The notes beneath the pieces were generated by a model. That model saw nothing but the letters and a program-made list of their open reading frames with translations, did not search any database and was not told the DNA's origin. From NCBI GenBank assembly GCA_021234155.1, contig JAJEKV010000010.1, positions 22,714,833 to 22,778,832 of the forward strand: 64,000 bases of DNA. The letters are read 5' to 3'. Shown in pieces: positions 1 to 12,298 of the stretch. The stretch is from Isoetes taiwanensis. Lineage: Eukaryota > Streptophyta > Lycopodiopsida > Isoetales > Isoetaceae. Every line of letters starts with the position of its first letter. Positions within the stretch are counted from its first letter, which is position 1. The translations under genes and the position numbers were made by a program.

Positions 1-119
1 ACTAGTAGCATAAGATTAAAGATGTTTTCTTCTCATGTTTGGTTTGCCTGAGCTAGCTCTCCACCTCATTGAACGTGGTATTGACCCTCTCTGTGGAGGC
101 ATTTTCTTATGTATCAACA

Positions 120-294
<175 letters not shown>

Positions 295-769
295 TTTTTA
301 ATTAAAATAAAAAATTTGCATTAGAGGCAAGAAGATGTACAAGATTGTGGTCTAATTTAATGGGCCAGGGTAAGTGATGGCTTAAGACCATGAAGATTCC
401 AAACGCTAAGTCTAGTAGAATATTGAGCTGTTGGATTGTTGTATTCTAATGGCCTAAGAACATGAAGAACAAAAGGTTTGCTGTAGATGTTTCTAAGATT
501 TTGGCCAAAGGTTGGGTTGGGTGATTGTCTTTTTTTTGTGGTGGCTTTTATTTCAATGGTTTGTCTTCTTCATATTTTTCTTATTTTGTTAGTTTCGTAT
601 GAAAGCAGTTGTTTCCTTTTTTATCAGGGCCAATTCATGCATTTGCCCTGATTTGCAGATCTTGGGCTGCACAGTCCGAAGCTTCAGGCTGCTTGGAGTT
701 CTGATCATATCCGACAACAAATCCGGGCGACCTTCGCAACAAAGCGACGCCCTTATCAGCACCTTGTCT

Positions 770-945
770 TCCTCGCTTGACGATCTTCTGCTATCTCTGC
801 AGACTTGCCTCTTTAGCAATCTTCCGAAGCTATCTTCCGACTGTGCTTGGCAATCTTCTGCTATCTCTGCAGCTTGCCTCTTTAGCAGCGATGCCGCTTG
901 CCTCTTTAGCTCTTTTGCCTCTGCTAGCAGCGATGCCTGCCTGTT
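770..945. repeat. Short imperfect direct repeats
   Basis: A segment containing ATCTTCTGCTATCTCTGCAG followed by CTTGCCTCTTTAGCA occurs at about 783 and again at about 852 (69-bp spacing). Further copies of the second half lie near 873 and 897. The repeat keeps both strands open (130 and 123 codons), but neither translation resembles a known protein, so I do not call a gene. Confidence 0.6.
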
Positions 946-1498
946 AAATTTGGGATGCATGTGCTGCCCTCACCAGAGCTTATCAGGTTGAGGCTTGAAC
1001 GAACCACCGAAATGTGCATGTATTTGCACATTCTGGTGTATCCAATGTTTATACGTCATAATTCAATGGTTTAACAATGGTTCAAACTTAAAAAAAAATG
1101 CAAAAAGGTTACACGTAGCGATAAGGTTACAAGAACATAATGTGGGCATATTTGGCTCATAATAGAATACAGTGGTCGCTATGGAACCATCGAATTACAG
1201 TAAAATTGGAAAATAGGGTTTTCTTCCAACAAGCGTATCTTGGCTATGCAGTCCGGAGATGGCAGCCGAGCTGGCTATGGAAAGGTAATGAATACATGAC
1301 ATAAGGCTGGTCTAAACACATGAACTACTGGGAGCGACGTGCACCTAAGAATAGAATGTAAATTGGATCCAGGGAACTGACGGTAGCAAGGACTACCAGT
1401 ATAAGATTACTGGCCCGACAATAGGAGAATTATGAAGGATTGCTGGTGAAGTGTTTTGCATGCAAAAGACCCGTGCTCCTGTAAGCGCATGGGTAGAA

Positions 1499-2351
1499 AG
1501 AAAGGCGATCTAAACATGTCCACAAGGAAGAGGATAGCAGAAGAAAAGAGTCTGATGCGTGGCAGTAAGAAAGTATTACAGTTTCACAAAGCAATGGTGA
1601 ACGAGGCAATGAAGAATTGCACTGGAATTACTGAGAAGAATGAAGCAGATTCTAGACCTAAGGAAGGGAACGAGGGCAAGGCAAAAATTCCTGAGGGCAA
1701 CACCACGTGTTGAAACTATTGAACACTGCTTCTTCTTGTGCGATCATCTACGGCTTGCTTGGGAGTGGTTGTTCACTCTTTTCAGTGTGTCTCTCACTAG
1801 CCAGGAGATCCTACTTGCACTTTATCCCCCTGTTTGGCCTAGCTTGCGTAAGCGGGCATTTCATCTTGCTTCTAGTTGGATTTTGTGGGCTATCTGGCAG
1901 AGGCGACGTTTGTGGATTTTCCAAGGTGCACACATCTCTGATCAACAGCTTCTCCATTGTGCTCAGCAGAAGATCACTAAAGCTTATCGTTGCTCATCTC
2001 TAGTTGATGATAAAAAAGAGATAATTTGGCAGACGTATTTACGGTGTTCTTCTTATGCATAGACGGGTGTTTTTGCCTAGTTGGGTCAGCCTATCCACTA
2101 TGGTTTTATTCCTGTCTGTGCATTGTGTATTGTGCCTTTGTTCTTGTCAATAAAAAGAGCCTCACGTCCTCCAAAAAAAAAAAAACACCATTGAATGCAG
2201 TGGAAACAAGACTGCAAATGACGTGCAAAATGAAGATCCCTACAAAGCAAGTGGATCTATGGAGATTTCAGCCAACAAGGAGGCATTGCAACAACCTCAG
2301 CAAGATCTGGAGACTGCCAACAAGGAGCATGAGCACAAACAAGATAATCAG
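1499..2351 (+). pseudogene. PLE copy 1 exon 1 (MGRKKG protein), split by a LINE
   Basis: The ATG at 1499 starts a Lys/Arg-rich sequence beginning MGRKKGDLNMST, matching MGRKKGGLNKST in copies 2 and 3. The basic N-terminus could be a nuclear-localisation or nucleic-acid-binding segment (inference). The reading frame runs to about 1705, is interrupted by the 478-bp LINE, and resumes at 2191 with a Glu/Gln/Asn-rich stretch. It ends at CAG|GTGAAT (2351/2352), a plausible splice donor at the position that corresponds to the end of exon 1 in the other copies. I know no family for this exon. Confidence 0.55.
1706..2183 (+). mobile_element. 5'-truncated L1-type LINE fragment A
   Basis: The last part of a LINE ORF2 (zf-RVT-like region with an EHCFFLC Cys/His block and a following Trp-rich stretch) stops at 2060. 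A 3' UTR with AATAAA and a 12-13 base A tail (to 2183) follow. The 7-bp sequence AACACCA is found before the insertion (1699-1705) and after the tail (2184-2190), a target-site duplication. Removing the insert joins the flanking PLE exon in frame, which shows the insertion came after the PLE. It is closely related to fragment B at 3058-3881 and belongs to a different subfamily from the long LINE at 30.8-37.7 kb. Confidence 0.82.
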
Positions 2352-3057
2352 GTGAATTCTAATAGGAAAATTCTTTTTAGTAGATTCAAATTGATTTTAT
2401 GAAAAGTAGATGCTAGATATGCAGATCTGTACATAATAATTGTGATTCTTCTCATTGTATTCATATATGTAATTGGATCTAGTCTATAAATGATTTTTTA
2501 CATGACTATACATCTGGCAGCTAGTATAGACATGCATAAATTCAAACTGCTGTAATAGTAACATGGCTCTGCCTATTTTAATGTTGTTAGGCAGGAAGGT
2601 CTTTCAGATGTCCATGCATTGCAGTGTTGCAAGTATATATTGTATCTAATGTTCTATTAATTTGAGGCTTGGCACTAGATTTGTTGATATAGATTTATCT
2701 GCTAACAAAGATATTATAGGCCACAATGAATGTCAAAAGCATAGGTTTAACTAGGATTAATTATCTAGTTGAGAATGTCTATCATAGCTGTGCTTATAGC
2801 TGCATAATAAGTATGTAACCTAAATGGGACTTTGGCATGCAAGGGCTGGGGTCTTGCCAGCTTATAAATCTACACAGAAAATTTAGCATGGTATCATATT
2901 GAGCAAATGTTTTTCTTAAGGAAAAGCAAAGCTTTCTGGGTACATCTAACCTACAGTTAGAAGGGGCTCACATTTGAGAATGCTGCATACTAGAAAGTGC
3001 TTGGGATGTAGCCAAATGGATTCAAGAAAACAGAGCCATGGGATACAACACCCCTTG

Positions 3058-3881
3058 CTCCTTGGCAATGGTTTCAGGAGACATATGGGTTGTTGGATAA
3101 AGATATCAGTATATGGGCTTATGTAGCAAGTGCTCTTCCTCTAATTAAGAAGGTGGGTAACAAGAGATGCTGAAACTGTGTTCAAGGTATTAAAGAAGGC
3201 AAGAAGCTAGTAAGTTCATGCTACAGATTGCTTACCTCCTCAAATACTTTATCACCTTCTCAAAAATGGCACTTACAGACTTTGCCTTCTCAATGGCAAT
3301 CTATCTGGAACCTTGTTTGGTCTAAATATAATCCTCCAAAGGTAAATGTTCTACTTTGGCAGGTGATTCATTGCTCTTTGAGAGTTAATGAGATGGTTCA
3401 TTGCTTTAAGCCGGGAGTAAGCCCACTTTGCCCAATGTGTGAGCGGTGCATTGAAACATTGGAGCACTGTTTATATTTGTGTGCAGAGCTGAGTAGTCTT
3501 AGGTCCTGGCTGCATTCTCTTTTTGGAGTATCTTTGGATAGTCAGCACTTTCTTTTGGGTATTTATCCAAATCAGTGGACTGCTTCTAAAAGGATTGCAT
3601 TTCACATGGCAAAGTCTTGGCTAATATGGAGTGTATGGAAGCGAAGGCGAAGAAAGGTCTTTTATGATAAGCGTATTTCTTCTCAGATGGTGCTTCAAGA
3701 AATTCGTAAGAAGTTGTATAATTGCTTTCAGATCTCCAATTGGCCTGATCGTATTAAAATTCCAATATGGAGTGATCATCTAAAACTGATTAATGCTTCA
3801 GGGAAATTTTCTTACTTCGGGAAGTACTTTGTAATATTTTCGAGTGTATAATATGAAGTAAAACACGTTCTTCAAAAAAAA
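3058..3881 (+). mobile_element. 5'-truncated L1-type LINE fragment B
   Basis: Encodes the C-terminal zf-RVT region of a plant L1 ORF2 (open from 3228 to 3851). The PPKVNVLLWQ motif is followed by CPMCERCIETLEHC, the Cys/His cluster typical of the domain after plant LINE reverse transcriptases. It ends in an A tail after TTC. The 11-bp target duplication AACACCCCTTG is at 3047-3057 and 3882-3892. The insertion lies in the first intron of PLE copy 1. Like fragment A and the minus-strand LINE, the 3' end finishes in a pyrimidine-rich T(C/T)C before the A tail. Confidence 0.85.
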
Positions 3882-5160
3882 AACACCCCTTGGTCTGGGA
3901 AAGCTGGTATAACTATGCTAATGAGGTCATAAGGTCGGAATAGCTTAGAACAGACTGCTGCTTGCATACGTTATAGCTCAGGTCATACATATTACTACAG
4001 CTATCTAGAACTTGTTTAATGCTGTGATTTATTGCAGTAGTAAATGGTGTACCACAGTCTTCATAATGCATTTAAATACTTTGGTAGTAATATTAATATT
4101 GCATATTGCAGAAGACTCGTGCTATTTGTAATAACCTAGCTGATGACTGACACTTAAAGGTAAATAGAAACATAATGGCCTAAAGCCTCTAACTGGGTAA
4201 GCCAAAGGGTAGATTTAGCAAATGAGCGGATGGCTCCTGCTGTAGCAATAACTTGAAGTGGGCAGAATGGGTATAGCTAAGGTCTGAAGGTCTGAAGCCG
4301 TTTTGAAATTTCTATTAAAGGCTGATATGTTGCATGGCAATGATTATAAACATGCCTAGGTCTGTAAGACCACTGCAGCTAAGCTAAGGATTGCATAGAG
4401 TAGAGCTTTTTGCAGGAACTTTGGCTCTGGTTGCACAGGCTGCGGCTGCTACTCACATAAATGGTTTACTGTTATGATTCAGATTCTAGGAAAGTTAAGG
4501 CTTGCTTAACTTCAAGTAATATATGGTGACTCTAGCATTTAGACTGTTAGCTTCGGATATTTAGAAATAATACCATGGCCATGATACCATGATATCTAGG
4601 AACAATATCTGATTTCTGTGGTCTTTTGAAAAGCTAAGATCTAGATCCTTGCAGTGTATTCATATATGTGAATAGATCTAATTCTCTGAATGATTTTTTA
4701 CATGAATATACAACGGACAACTAATGGAGACCTGCATATATTTGAAAACTAAAAGCTAGATCTTGCATATGGTAACATTGTAAGTGCATGATAACAGTCA
4801 TATGCTGTCCTATATTCTGTCGTGTTGCATATCAGCATGCAGGGCCGTGGGCTTAAGCTTAAGCATGAGTAGTTGCCTAGTTTTGAAGGCTATGGGAGCT
4901 TCACTAAAGATTGCATTAGGGCAGAGTAACCTAAAGTAGATTTATTGCATTTACTGTCACGACATGCATATTGATATTGCTACCCATGAACTGTATATAG
5001 ATATGTTACATGATCATTGGCCTTAGGCTAATCTACCTCATGGAGGTTATGCCCAAGCTGGTTCTGCAAGTCACACTGCACAGTGATGCAAAGTATGAGC
5101 ATGATAATGATAGTAGTTACAGCAAGAAGCGTGATCTACAGCAGCTTTAAAGATCTACAG

Positions 5161-6301
5161 GAGAATGTGTGAAGAAAACACTATGCAGTTTTCACAGGAG
5201 AGCAAAGAAGATGACCCATTCGGGGACGCTCTACTCCCAGAAGAGGATAAAGAGATGCTTAAGGTCAAAGCCAATATGCTTGGGGATAATGATAGTGAGT
5301 TTCAATTCACTCTTAATAATTGTATGCTATATCTGATCATTCCTGAAAGACTTGTTGAGTGCCAAAGTGTATTATACAAAAGGGATTTGGCGGTCAAAGA
5401 ACTTTGGTGCCTTTGCCCCAATCAGTAAGGAGGTCTGGATCATGTTGGGAGATATTACACCAGCCCAACTAGCTGCCACAAAAGCAGCAACAGAAAAAAT
5501 GGAGAAGATCGTAAAGAAAGATAAAATCAAAATCATGATTGATTGCAGGTTCTTTGATAAAACATGCAACAAAGAACCCTTCATATATGTTAGTCAAAAA
5601 AGTCACATGGTTTATCCTACAAAAAGGCGAGACGACTTTTACCTCAAAAAGCTTTGGAGGACCATGTGCCCGTAATTGAAATGTGGTTGTGAAACACCAA
5701 GGGGAGGAAGTAAGGCCAACAGAGCCAAGGAAAATGGATGCAGAGATAACATGACGTGGCTTTATCATGCCGTGGTATATGTTCAACAATCATGATTTCT
5801 TATATCCCAACATGTCTTGTGCTGTACAAATGTTTTTTTTCAGAAACATGCTCAAAATTACCTTTAAAAAGAGCATTATGGCATATTTGACCTATCTTGA
5901 AATCAGGAGCTCTCTACTGGATATGACCAGGTTCTTAGCAGATGACCCATGGGCTGACTTCATGATAACAAAGCCGAGAGATAAAATGAATGACATTTGT
6001 GAAAAAACCATCAAACATGTGACCTTCATGAAGACACCAAGAGCAGCTTACAGCAATCATAGCAGGTCCACAGGAAAGGCTTATGCAAGCATTGGTAGCA
6101 GCTCGCATAGCAAAATTACACAGTCTCCGAGACTCACTGTTGCGCCAGGAGCAAGCAATATCAAAGCATGTGAAAGTGCCACAGTGGAGAGTTTGTGCAC
6201 ATCAGAACATGCTGGACACTCAATCACTAAATGTGCTTCAGTTATCGACCACAAGGATGCTGCTGTGGTACAGTCACTGGAATTCAACACCTAGAAAAAA
6301 G
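5161..6301 (+). pseudogene. PLE copy 1 exon 2: acidic and middle domain
   Basis: Begins after TCTACAG (5160). An acidic stretch (about 5195-5300) precedes a conserved block also present in copy 2: IWRSKNFGAFAPI, then an ATKAA helix, FFDKTC, a VSQK motif, and KLWRTMCP followed by CxC (about 5370-5690). The frame shifts near 5350-5400 and a TAA falls inside the CP-x-L-x-C motif. A second block (about 5860-6030, AYLTYLEIRSSL) also matches copy 2. It ends at AAG|GTTAGT (6301/6302), the same place as the second intron of copy 2. I recognise no family for this middle domain. Confidence 0.55.
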
Positions 6302-6434
6302 GTTAGTCTATATTAAGACATTTCTGTTTGTACATTTACTCTGCAGTAGCAAAGACATAGGGCATGTATATTAACATGTATAAATTTAAGATAAATATAA
6401 GCGTATACTGAAAATACAGCCTAGTCAAAAAAAG

Positions 6435-8652
6435 AGATCAAAGATCTCAAAATTCCATTCGGCCACATGAACCAAAAGCCATGCTGCTGGCATAAAATCC
6501 ATGATCAGATACACTGGTTCTTACCAGATGGAATGGTATTAATAGATGCTGGTTATTTATGTATTGCAGTTCAGAAAAGTCTTAAGCAAGGACAGTATGG
6601 GGCGTATACATCTGGGAATCATTGGAAAGAAGGACAAAAAGAAAATTGTCCACTGCACTTTCCTATCAAAGATACTGGACAGGATCTGCTTACCTAAGAT
6701 CATCTCGACCACCATGATTGTTGTACTTGGAGATACCGGAAAAAAGATAATAGCAGACACCATGTTCAGTTGGAAGTACACTGAGTGTCTTCAAGATATG
6801 TGCTACAAGCCATATCTTATCTTTGCCACTGACCGAGAGGTTAAATGTCCATGCCAAAACCAATCACTTAATAGATCTTTGGACTGCCAAACGGGGCATA
6901 TTTGCACCACAGATTTGCTCATTATTCACAATACGACATTAAGAGGAATGTTCAAAAAGGGGTTAAACAATATCTCTAACAGAATGCTTGAACGAAACGC
7001 ATTCAAGGAGGAAATAGCCTCTATTTGTGAAACATTATTTGAAATACACAAATACACTTATATAGTACATGAAAATGGTAGATCTGTCATCATGGAAAAA
7101 GTGGTAGACAGGGCCCTGGCAGAAGTCAAAGAAGCATACAATGTGGATACCACAAGAAGGTTTGCTCCTAATGACAAAGCAGTCAATAGCAATTTAGAAT
7201 GGCTATGCCAAAAAACTTCTATATATCCGGTATAGACAAGGCATCCAACAACCTAGCATTCATCTGTCCAAGCTTTATTAGAACTCTGGCTTTGAAGAGA
7301 TTATGTAGCAAGGATTTCCTCCTAATGGAAATTCCACCTGAAAGAATCAAATGCAAAGTAAAAGAAGAAATTCAAGTGCTTATAGGAAACACAGACTTCG
7401 AATTTGATAGCCTCCCTTACCCTTTAGACATCTTTAAGGCCCACAAAAAGGACTTCCGATGGATCACAAATGCCCATGGCACTGTATGTACAGAAATATC
7501 CCACATTATCATTGATGTGCTTAACAACATTTTGGAACTATGGCCTGACATATCCAAAAAGATTTGTTCCAAAGTATGTACTCTGCTCCCTGATAAGGCC
7601 ATGACCTGCTGGGTAGTTAACTCCATTTACGACGTGGTGCTGAATTTACCTGCCAAAATTGAGCAAGTTTTTGTTGCTGACATTGCAAGATGTTACAAAA
7701 ACATCATATTCTTTGGTAACAATCTCATATGCCAAGTCATAAGACTAGTCTGCAGGAACACATGGGAGTATATGAAAGGTATCAATCAACATCATGAACT
7801 GTGGATTAAAAAAGAAAAAGGAAATGAATATTCTGCCAAGTGGTTCAAACACAGCCCCCAAGGTAAATGCTCCAGCAGAATGGACTTGAAAAGGTTCTCT
7901 AATCTTAGTGATTGGGTTTTAACTAATTGCTTTATTTTCATGGGTGACTGTGCATGGCTCCAAGTTTGTGGTATCCCTACGGGATTCTCATGCAGTCCCT
8001 GTTGGTGTAATCTGTATTTAGCCTGGTTCGAAGTCTCTTTCACCAAAAACCTTGCAAGACATGGAAGATACAAAGATATTGAAAGATTTAAGCATGTATT
8101 TCGATGTATGGATGACTTGCTTGCAATCAATTGTCCTATTATCAAAGAGTTTTTGAGCCTCCTGACAGAACTTAGCAAAATGAACCGCAAATCTATGATA
8201 TGCAGACTTTAGGGATCAAGGAGGAAACAATGTATAAATTTGTGGAGGATCCAGACAAGGCTACAAGGCAAATTTCTTAAATATGACAATTGAGGTTATG
8301 AGCAAGGAAATGGGTCTCTATAGAACATACAAGTTTGACAAAAGGGACCATCTTCTCTATTCTATTCTGTTCTATTCTTTATAGTTATGAGGTATGTACA
8401 TGTTGACAGTTGCAGACCCTATTATCAAGCCAGAAATGTGATTTTATCTCAGGTCATGCCCTACTTATACATAACTTCTGCTCCATTATGGCTGCAAAAG
8501 ACATCATAGGCATCATCAACAAATTAGTAAAAAATGGCTTTGACAACTTCGGACTCAAAAAGAAAGTGTTGCAGTATCTAAGAAATAATGAATTTCTAGG
8601 AATCAAACACGACTTACAAGTTCTTATTCAAGTGATCAGCAACCAATATTGA
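6435..8652 (+). pseudogene. PLE copy 1 reverse transcriptase (broken)
   Basis: Three displaced frames cover the enzyme. The first (6546-7235) holds the PLE N-terminal block CPCQNQSL, GHICTTDLLIIHN, LRGMFKKGLNNI. The second (7199-8212) holds the polymerase: a KAHK motif, VADIARCY with the first catalytic Asp, GIPTGFSCSPCWCNLYLAWFE, and CMDD with the catalytic Asp pair. The third (8410-8652) matches the C-terminus of copy 2. A stop at about 8210 and frame changes near 7200 and 8215-8410 inactivate it. No GIY-YIG motif is found downstream. The catalytic aspartates are still present, so decay came after a functional period. Confidence 0.7.
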
Positions 8653-8655
8653 TGT

Positions 8656-10385
8656 GGTACATCTTTAAAATAGCATATTGTCTATTTCCAGAAATTAAGT
8701 AGGGTGATTAAAAAAATATTAATTGTCAAAAGATGACAAAGATATCTACTTGAATGGTAGTATAATATATCATAGGAAGGTGAGACCTGATTACACCATG
8801 AAACCTATCCAAAGTGATGGATGTATAGGTAATACCATTAAAACATTGGGCAATAAAAATTCAGTGGTCATAGAAAAATTGCTAAAATATCTAACTTTGT
8901 TATGAATATGGTTACGCTTTATTCTACAAAAAACTAAGAGGTAAAATAGTGGAATACATGTATTCGTGACCAGTGATCCTAGTATTCTAGTGGAACTGAA
9001 TTTAGGGAAAAGCAAAACAGCATCTAAAAGATAATTCGGCATCTATGGAATGCGACTTGTGGCAGCCATGCTAGACATCGAACGCCAAAAACTGACAGTA
9101 TTTCGGCATTGGCAATTGTGGCATTCAAACCTCACAGTGTAAGGCAAGAAAAATCATTCTGTAAAGATGTGGAGTTAATACCAACTAGGTCAAGACCTAA
9201 GTCTGAGCATTACTTTTCAGCTTTAGAAAAGATTTCCCGCACATGCCATGGCAGGCTCAAGATTCACTGTAAGACTTTAGGTAAAATACACAAAACCTCT
9301 ATATTTTATGGAGGGAGCGTACGGCTCAGATGGTCAACCTTGCGGTTCTAGCTCTGAGGAAGAATACTTGAATGAAAAATGGCTGGAAGATGAAATCCTA
9401 GCTTGCTTATCTCTGTCTGATAACACTGAAATATCCAGCAAGATGGGTGATCAGAGAAAAGATTTTAGCCTTAAGAGGGAGGTAGGCATGCCCAAAGGAT
9501 CTGTAGGAAACAAAAAAGGAAATTTTGATGATAGATTTACTTATAACAATAGCTCTGGAAATCATGATAAAGGAGAGACCAGCATCCCTGAGACACAACT
9601 TGATGAAGAATACACTTCGGACCAAGACGAAATTCAGGTACAAACTATCTTAAGTTGTTGAAAAAACAGTGTTAAGAAGCAACACTTTATAACTGTAGGT
9701 GCACAACATAACAGGTTTGAATACCCATTGTATCCATTGTTTACATTAATTTATAATAAAATACAGATCTATTATGTTGTACTAACAGAGCAGAAGGATA
9801 CAAGGGCTGATCGTCTATAAACCGAGAGGCTCCATTGTACCTTTTGGCTCTTCAATCGTTACCATTCTTATGCGAAAGTTTTGATGTTTGACTGCAGGTA
9901 CCGGACCTCTCCTGCCCTTGTATTTATTCTTGCTTTTTGTTGGTTGAACTTCGTAGATCTGGACATGGGCTTGAGCCAAAATTTTGAAGATAAACAAGCA
10001 GAATTTGTTCCTGGTTTTTAATACTGTATCGGACCTCTTCCACAAGTTAAAACATGTCCTTTTTACTTAGATTGATTATGGAAAAACAATAATGAAAGAA
10101 GTTGTATCAGAAGCAAAGGTAAACATGTCTCGTATTTATCTAAGAAATCGTCATAGAGGTCAATGGCTAAGGGACTTTAAGTACCAGGGATTTACGTGAA
10201 ACAGAATCGGGATTGATAATACATTCCTTGGGATTGACTGAGGTTTGATGTCAGACCTAGGATCCTAGGTCTGGCTCAAATTTTTTTTTTTGTATGCATG
10301 TTGCTTGAGGGCCTATTCTAGCCTATTCTACTCCATTCTATTCTCTTAAAAATAGTTAATTGGAGGCTTTCCCGTGAGCTACAAT
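8656..10385. other. Unassigned AT-rich interval
   Basis: No recognisable gene or repeat boundary, apart from one open frame at 9308-9661 listed separately. A run of related words (CTATTCTATTCT and variants) occurs at about 8360-8380 and again at about 10310-10345. The interval may include the 3' end of PLE copy 1. Confidence 0.4.
9308..9661 (+). CDS. Hypothetical acidic open frame
   Basis: An ATG at 9308 opens 117 codons, rich in Ser, Glu and Asp (SSSEEEYLNEKW near the start). The frame passes through CAG|GTACAA at about 9636, which resembles a splice donor, so it could be an internal or first exon instead of a complete gene. The composition recalls the acidic linkers of the PLE exons nearby, but I see no motif-level match. 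It may be an exon of another retroelement or chance. Confidence 0.2.
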   Translation: MEGAYGSDGQPCGSSSEEEYLNEKWLEDEILACLSLSDNTEISSKMGDQRKDFSLKREVGMPKGSVGNKKGNFDDRFTYNNSSGNHDKGETSIPETQLDEEYTSDQDEIQVQTILSC

Positions 10386-11435
10386 AATCCCATCGATCCG
10401 AGCCCTTGGATCGACATTCTAGAGGGGGCGAGCATGCATGTCTCCCATGCATGCATTGCATGCCTTCTTTGGTTGGGAGATCGCTATATTAGTTGAGGTT
10501 CTTCATCAACATCTCATCGGTGCTTCCTCTTCTCTCTAAGCAGCAGTACCTTATTCTCTATTCTGTGAAATCATGCAGGGGAGGGGCTTCTCCCTGCTTG
10601 GATTGACCAATTTGGCGTTTCTTTCATGTTGTGGCATGTCCTTTCTCGACCTTGCCTCTTATTTAGCCATAATCCTTTGACCTTCGGCCTCAATCCCATT
10701 TTGATAAGGAAGTTCTCTTCTATTCGGGAGGTTTTTGTCGTTTTCATGCGAGCCCCATTCTAGAATCCCATCGATCCGAGCCCTCGGATCGACATTCTAG
10801 AGGGGGCGAGCATGCATGTCTCGCATGCATGCATGCATGCCTTCTTTGGTTGGGATATCGCTATATTAAGTGAGGTTCTTCATCAACGTCTCATCGACGC
10901 TTCCTCTTCTCTCTCAGCAGTACCTTATTCTCTATTCTTTGAAACCCAACCTCCCCCCAAATTGTTTAATGTATTTGTCGCCTAGCACGCTTGACCAGCC
11001 CCTGTATTTGAAGAGGGTTTTGTTTTGTTGTCGCGTGGCACGCGTGATCAGCCCCTCCACTTTGGGAGGTTTGTTTTGTCACATTTGTTAGTAGTGTTGA
11101 TGATGTGTAGGTACAGGTTGGCAAGCGGCAGCAGCTTCGACTTCTCCATTCGTGGGTTTTTCGGGAGCAAATTCTCAGCCTTAAGTTTGTCCAAGCCCCT
11201 TGCCGAAGGCTTATCACTAGGGTTTTTCCTCGAAAATCCGAAAGGGCGGGGTCTTTTAATCCCGGTGATAAACTTTCGGCAAGTACACCAACCGAATATC
11301 TATTAGCATTGTATTTCATGGGGTCGAATGGACATTCCCTTTATTTTTTCGTCATGGGTAGTTCGCATGTGTGCGGATGAGAAGCCTATCTATCGGGATT
11401 TTTTTGTCGTTTTCATGCGAGCCCCATTCTAGAAT
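10386..11435 (+). mobile_element. Non-autonomous DIRS-like element with split direct repeats
   Basis: Two repeat types alternate in the order B2, A2-B1, A1. B copies are at 10386-10570 and 10764-10944 and start AATCCCATCGATCCGAGCCC. A copies are at 10721-10765 and 11391-11435 and end GCGAGCCCCATTCTAGAAT. A2 and B1 abut with a few shared bases. This B-internal-A2B1-A1 plan is the split-direct-repeat layout of PAT/Ngaro/DIRS-type tyrosine-recombinase retroelements. It is the same plan as the 8.6-kb element at 12580-21139, here in the opposite orientation. Only about 150 bp lies between B2 and A2, where the autonomous element carries its genes, so this copy is a deletion derivative that would need recombinase and reverse transcriptase from elsewhere. 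Confidence 0.7.
10754..10806. other. Interrupted palindrome at the A2/B1 junction
   Basis: Outer arms CCCCATTCTAGAAT and ATTCTAGAGGGG enclose an inner inverted repeat (GATCCGA, four bases, TCGGATC). The same nested palindrome, in reverse complement with a few substitutions, occurs at the B/A junction of the autonomous DIRS element (13255-13306). It is a good candidate for the recombinase recognition site (inference). Confidence 0.55.
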
Positions 11436-12039
11436 TGGGTTTTAATTTCTTAAACTCTTATGATGGATTTTTTTTACTCAATAGGGGGTAGAATGACCTT
11501 AAAACTACTTTCGTACTTGTATTATTTCCCTAGATGTTTCTAAATGCATCCCTAAAGGGTGGACTCAGTCTTGATGTTGAGTTCAAATATTCCTAGAACG
11601 AGGTTAATTTTGACTTGTTTGGAAATGGACGAGGAGCCTGAGATGCAAATTAATGATAATCAGGTCAGAGATCTAATAATGGGTCTATAGTTTCGTTCGA
11701 ATGTAATTTTGGGCCGTAAGCTATATTAAATATCCGAGATGCTTCAGATGCTCCATACTTTTGTAATTTCATAATTTAGGCTTCGGTAGTTCTGGATTAT
11801 GTATTTGCATAAAACTCATAATGAGCTAGTAAGTAGATGTGTTGGCTCATAATGGATAAATGAAGCATGCATGATTAGATCTAGATATAGATTTTCCTTG
11901 GTTCCTCGACACCGATAGCAAGGGGGGTTTTATAAAAAGCATTGACACCTGTCTTCTACATGCTGACACCTGTACTAACACGTGTTCTGTCTTGTGACCG
12001 TGGCAAGTACCAGCTTTTCCCACTTGGATTCGGGAATTA

Positions 12040-12110
12040 TTAATAGATAGATAGATAGTAGTTTTAACGTCACGCCACTAGGCAGCATCCAACTGGAACG
12101 AGAACGAGTG
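12040..12110 (-). repeat. SINE-like 3' tail with (TATC)n, truncated
   Basis: Read on the minus strand, a segment ending GTGACGTTAAAACTAC runs into a short TATC tract. It matches the 3' part of the fuller copy at 21172-21340, in the same orientation on the other side of the DIRS element. The tRNA-like part is absent here. Confidence 0.4.
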
Positions 12111-12298
12111 ATCATCATGCTTCACATATGGGTTAATTTGGATTGTTTCTAAAAAAAAAAAAAAAAAAAAAAAATCTATTTCCTAGATAAAAATGTTTTT
12201 TTGCATCTATCAAGCTATAGATCCCAAAAAAAAAAGCGGGAGGTTGCTAGTGGATTATTATGAAAGGTATGCCTCAGATGGACTTCACACTATGGTGT

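Larger units (their letters stand above)
1440..8655 (+). mobile_element. Penelope-like element, copy 1 (decayed, interrupted)
   Basis: A diverged relative of the element at 21.5-30.8 kb, in the same orientation. It has the MGRKKG first exon (1499-2351), a long intron (2352-5160), a middle-domain exon (5161-6301), a second short intron and a PLE-type reverse transcriptase (about 6435-8652). Frameshifts and stops break every long exon, and two LINE fragments are inserted (1706-2183 and 3058-3881). The protein is clearly related to copy 2 yet much diverged, so this is an older subfamily member. The outer ends are not defined: I see no pseudo-LTR around it, and 1440 and 8655 are only the limits of recognisable similarity. 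Confidence 0.7.
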
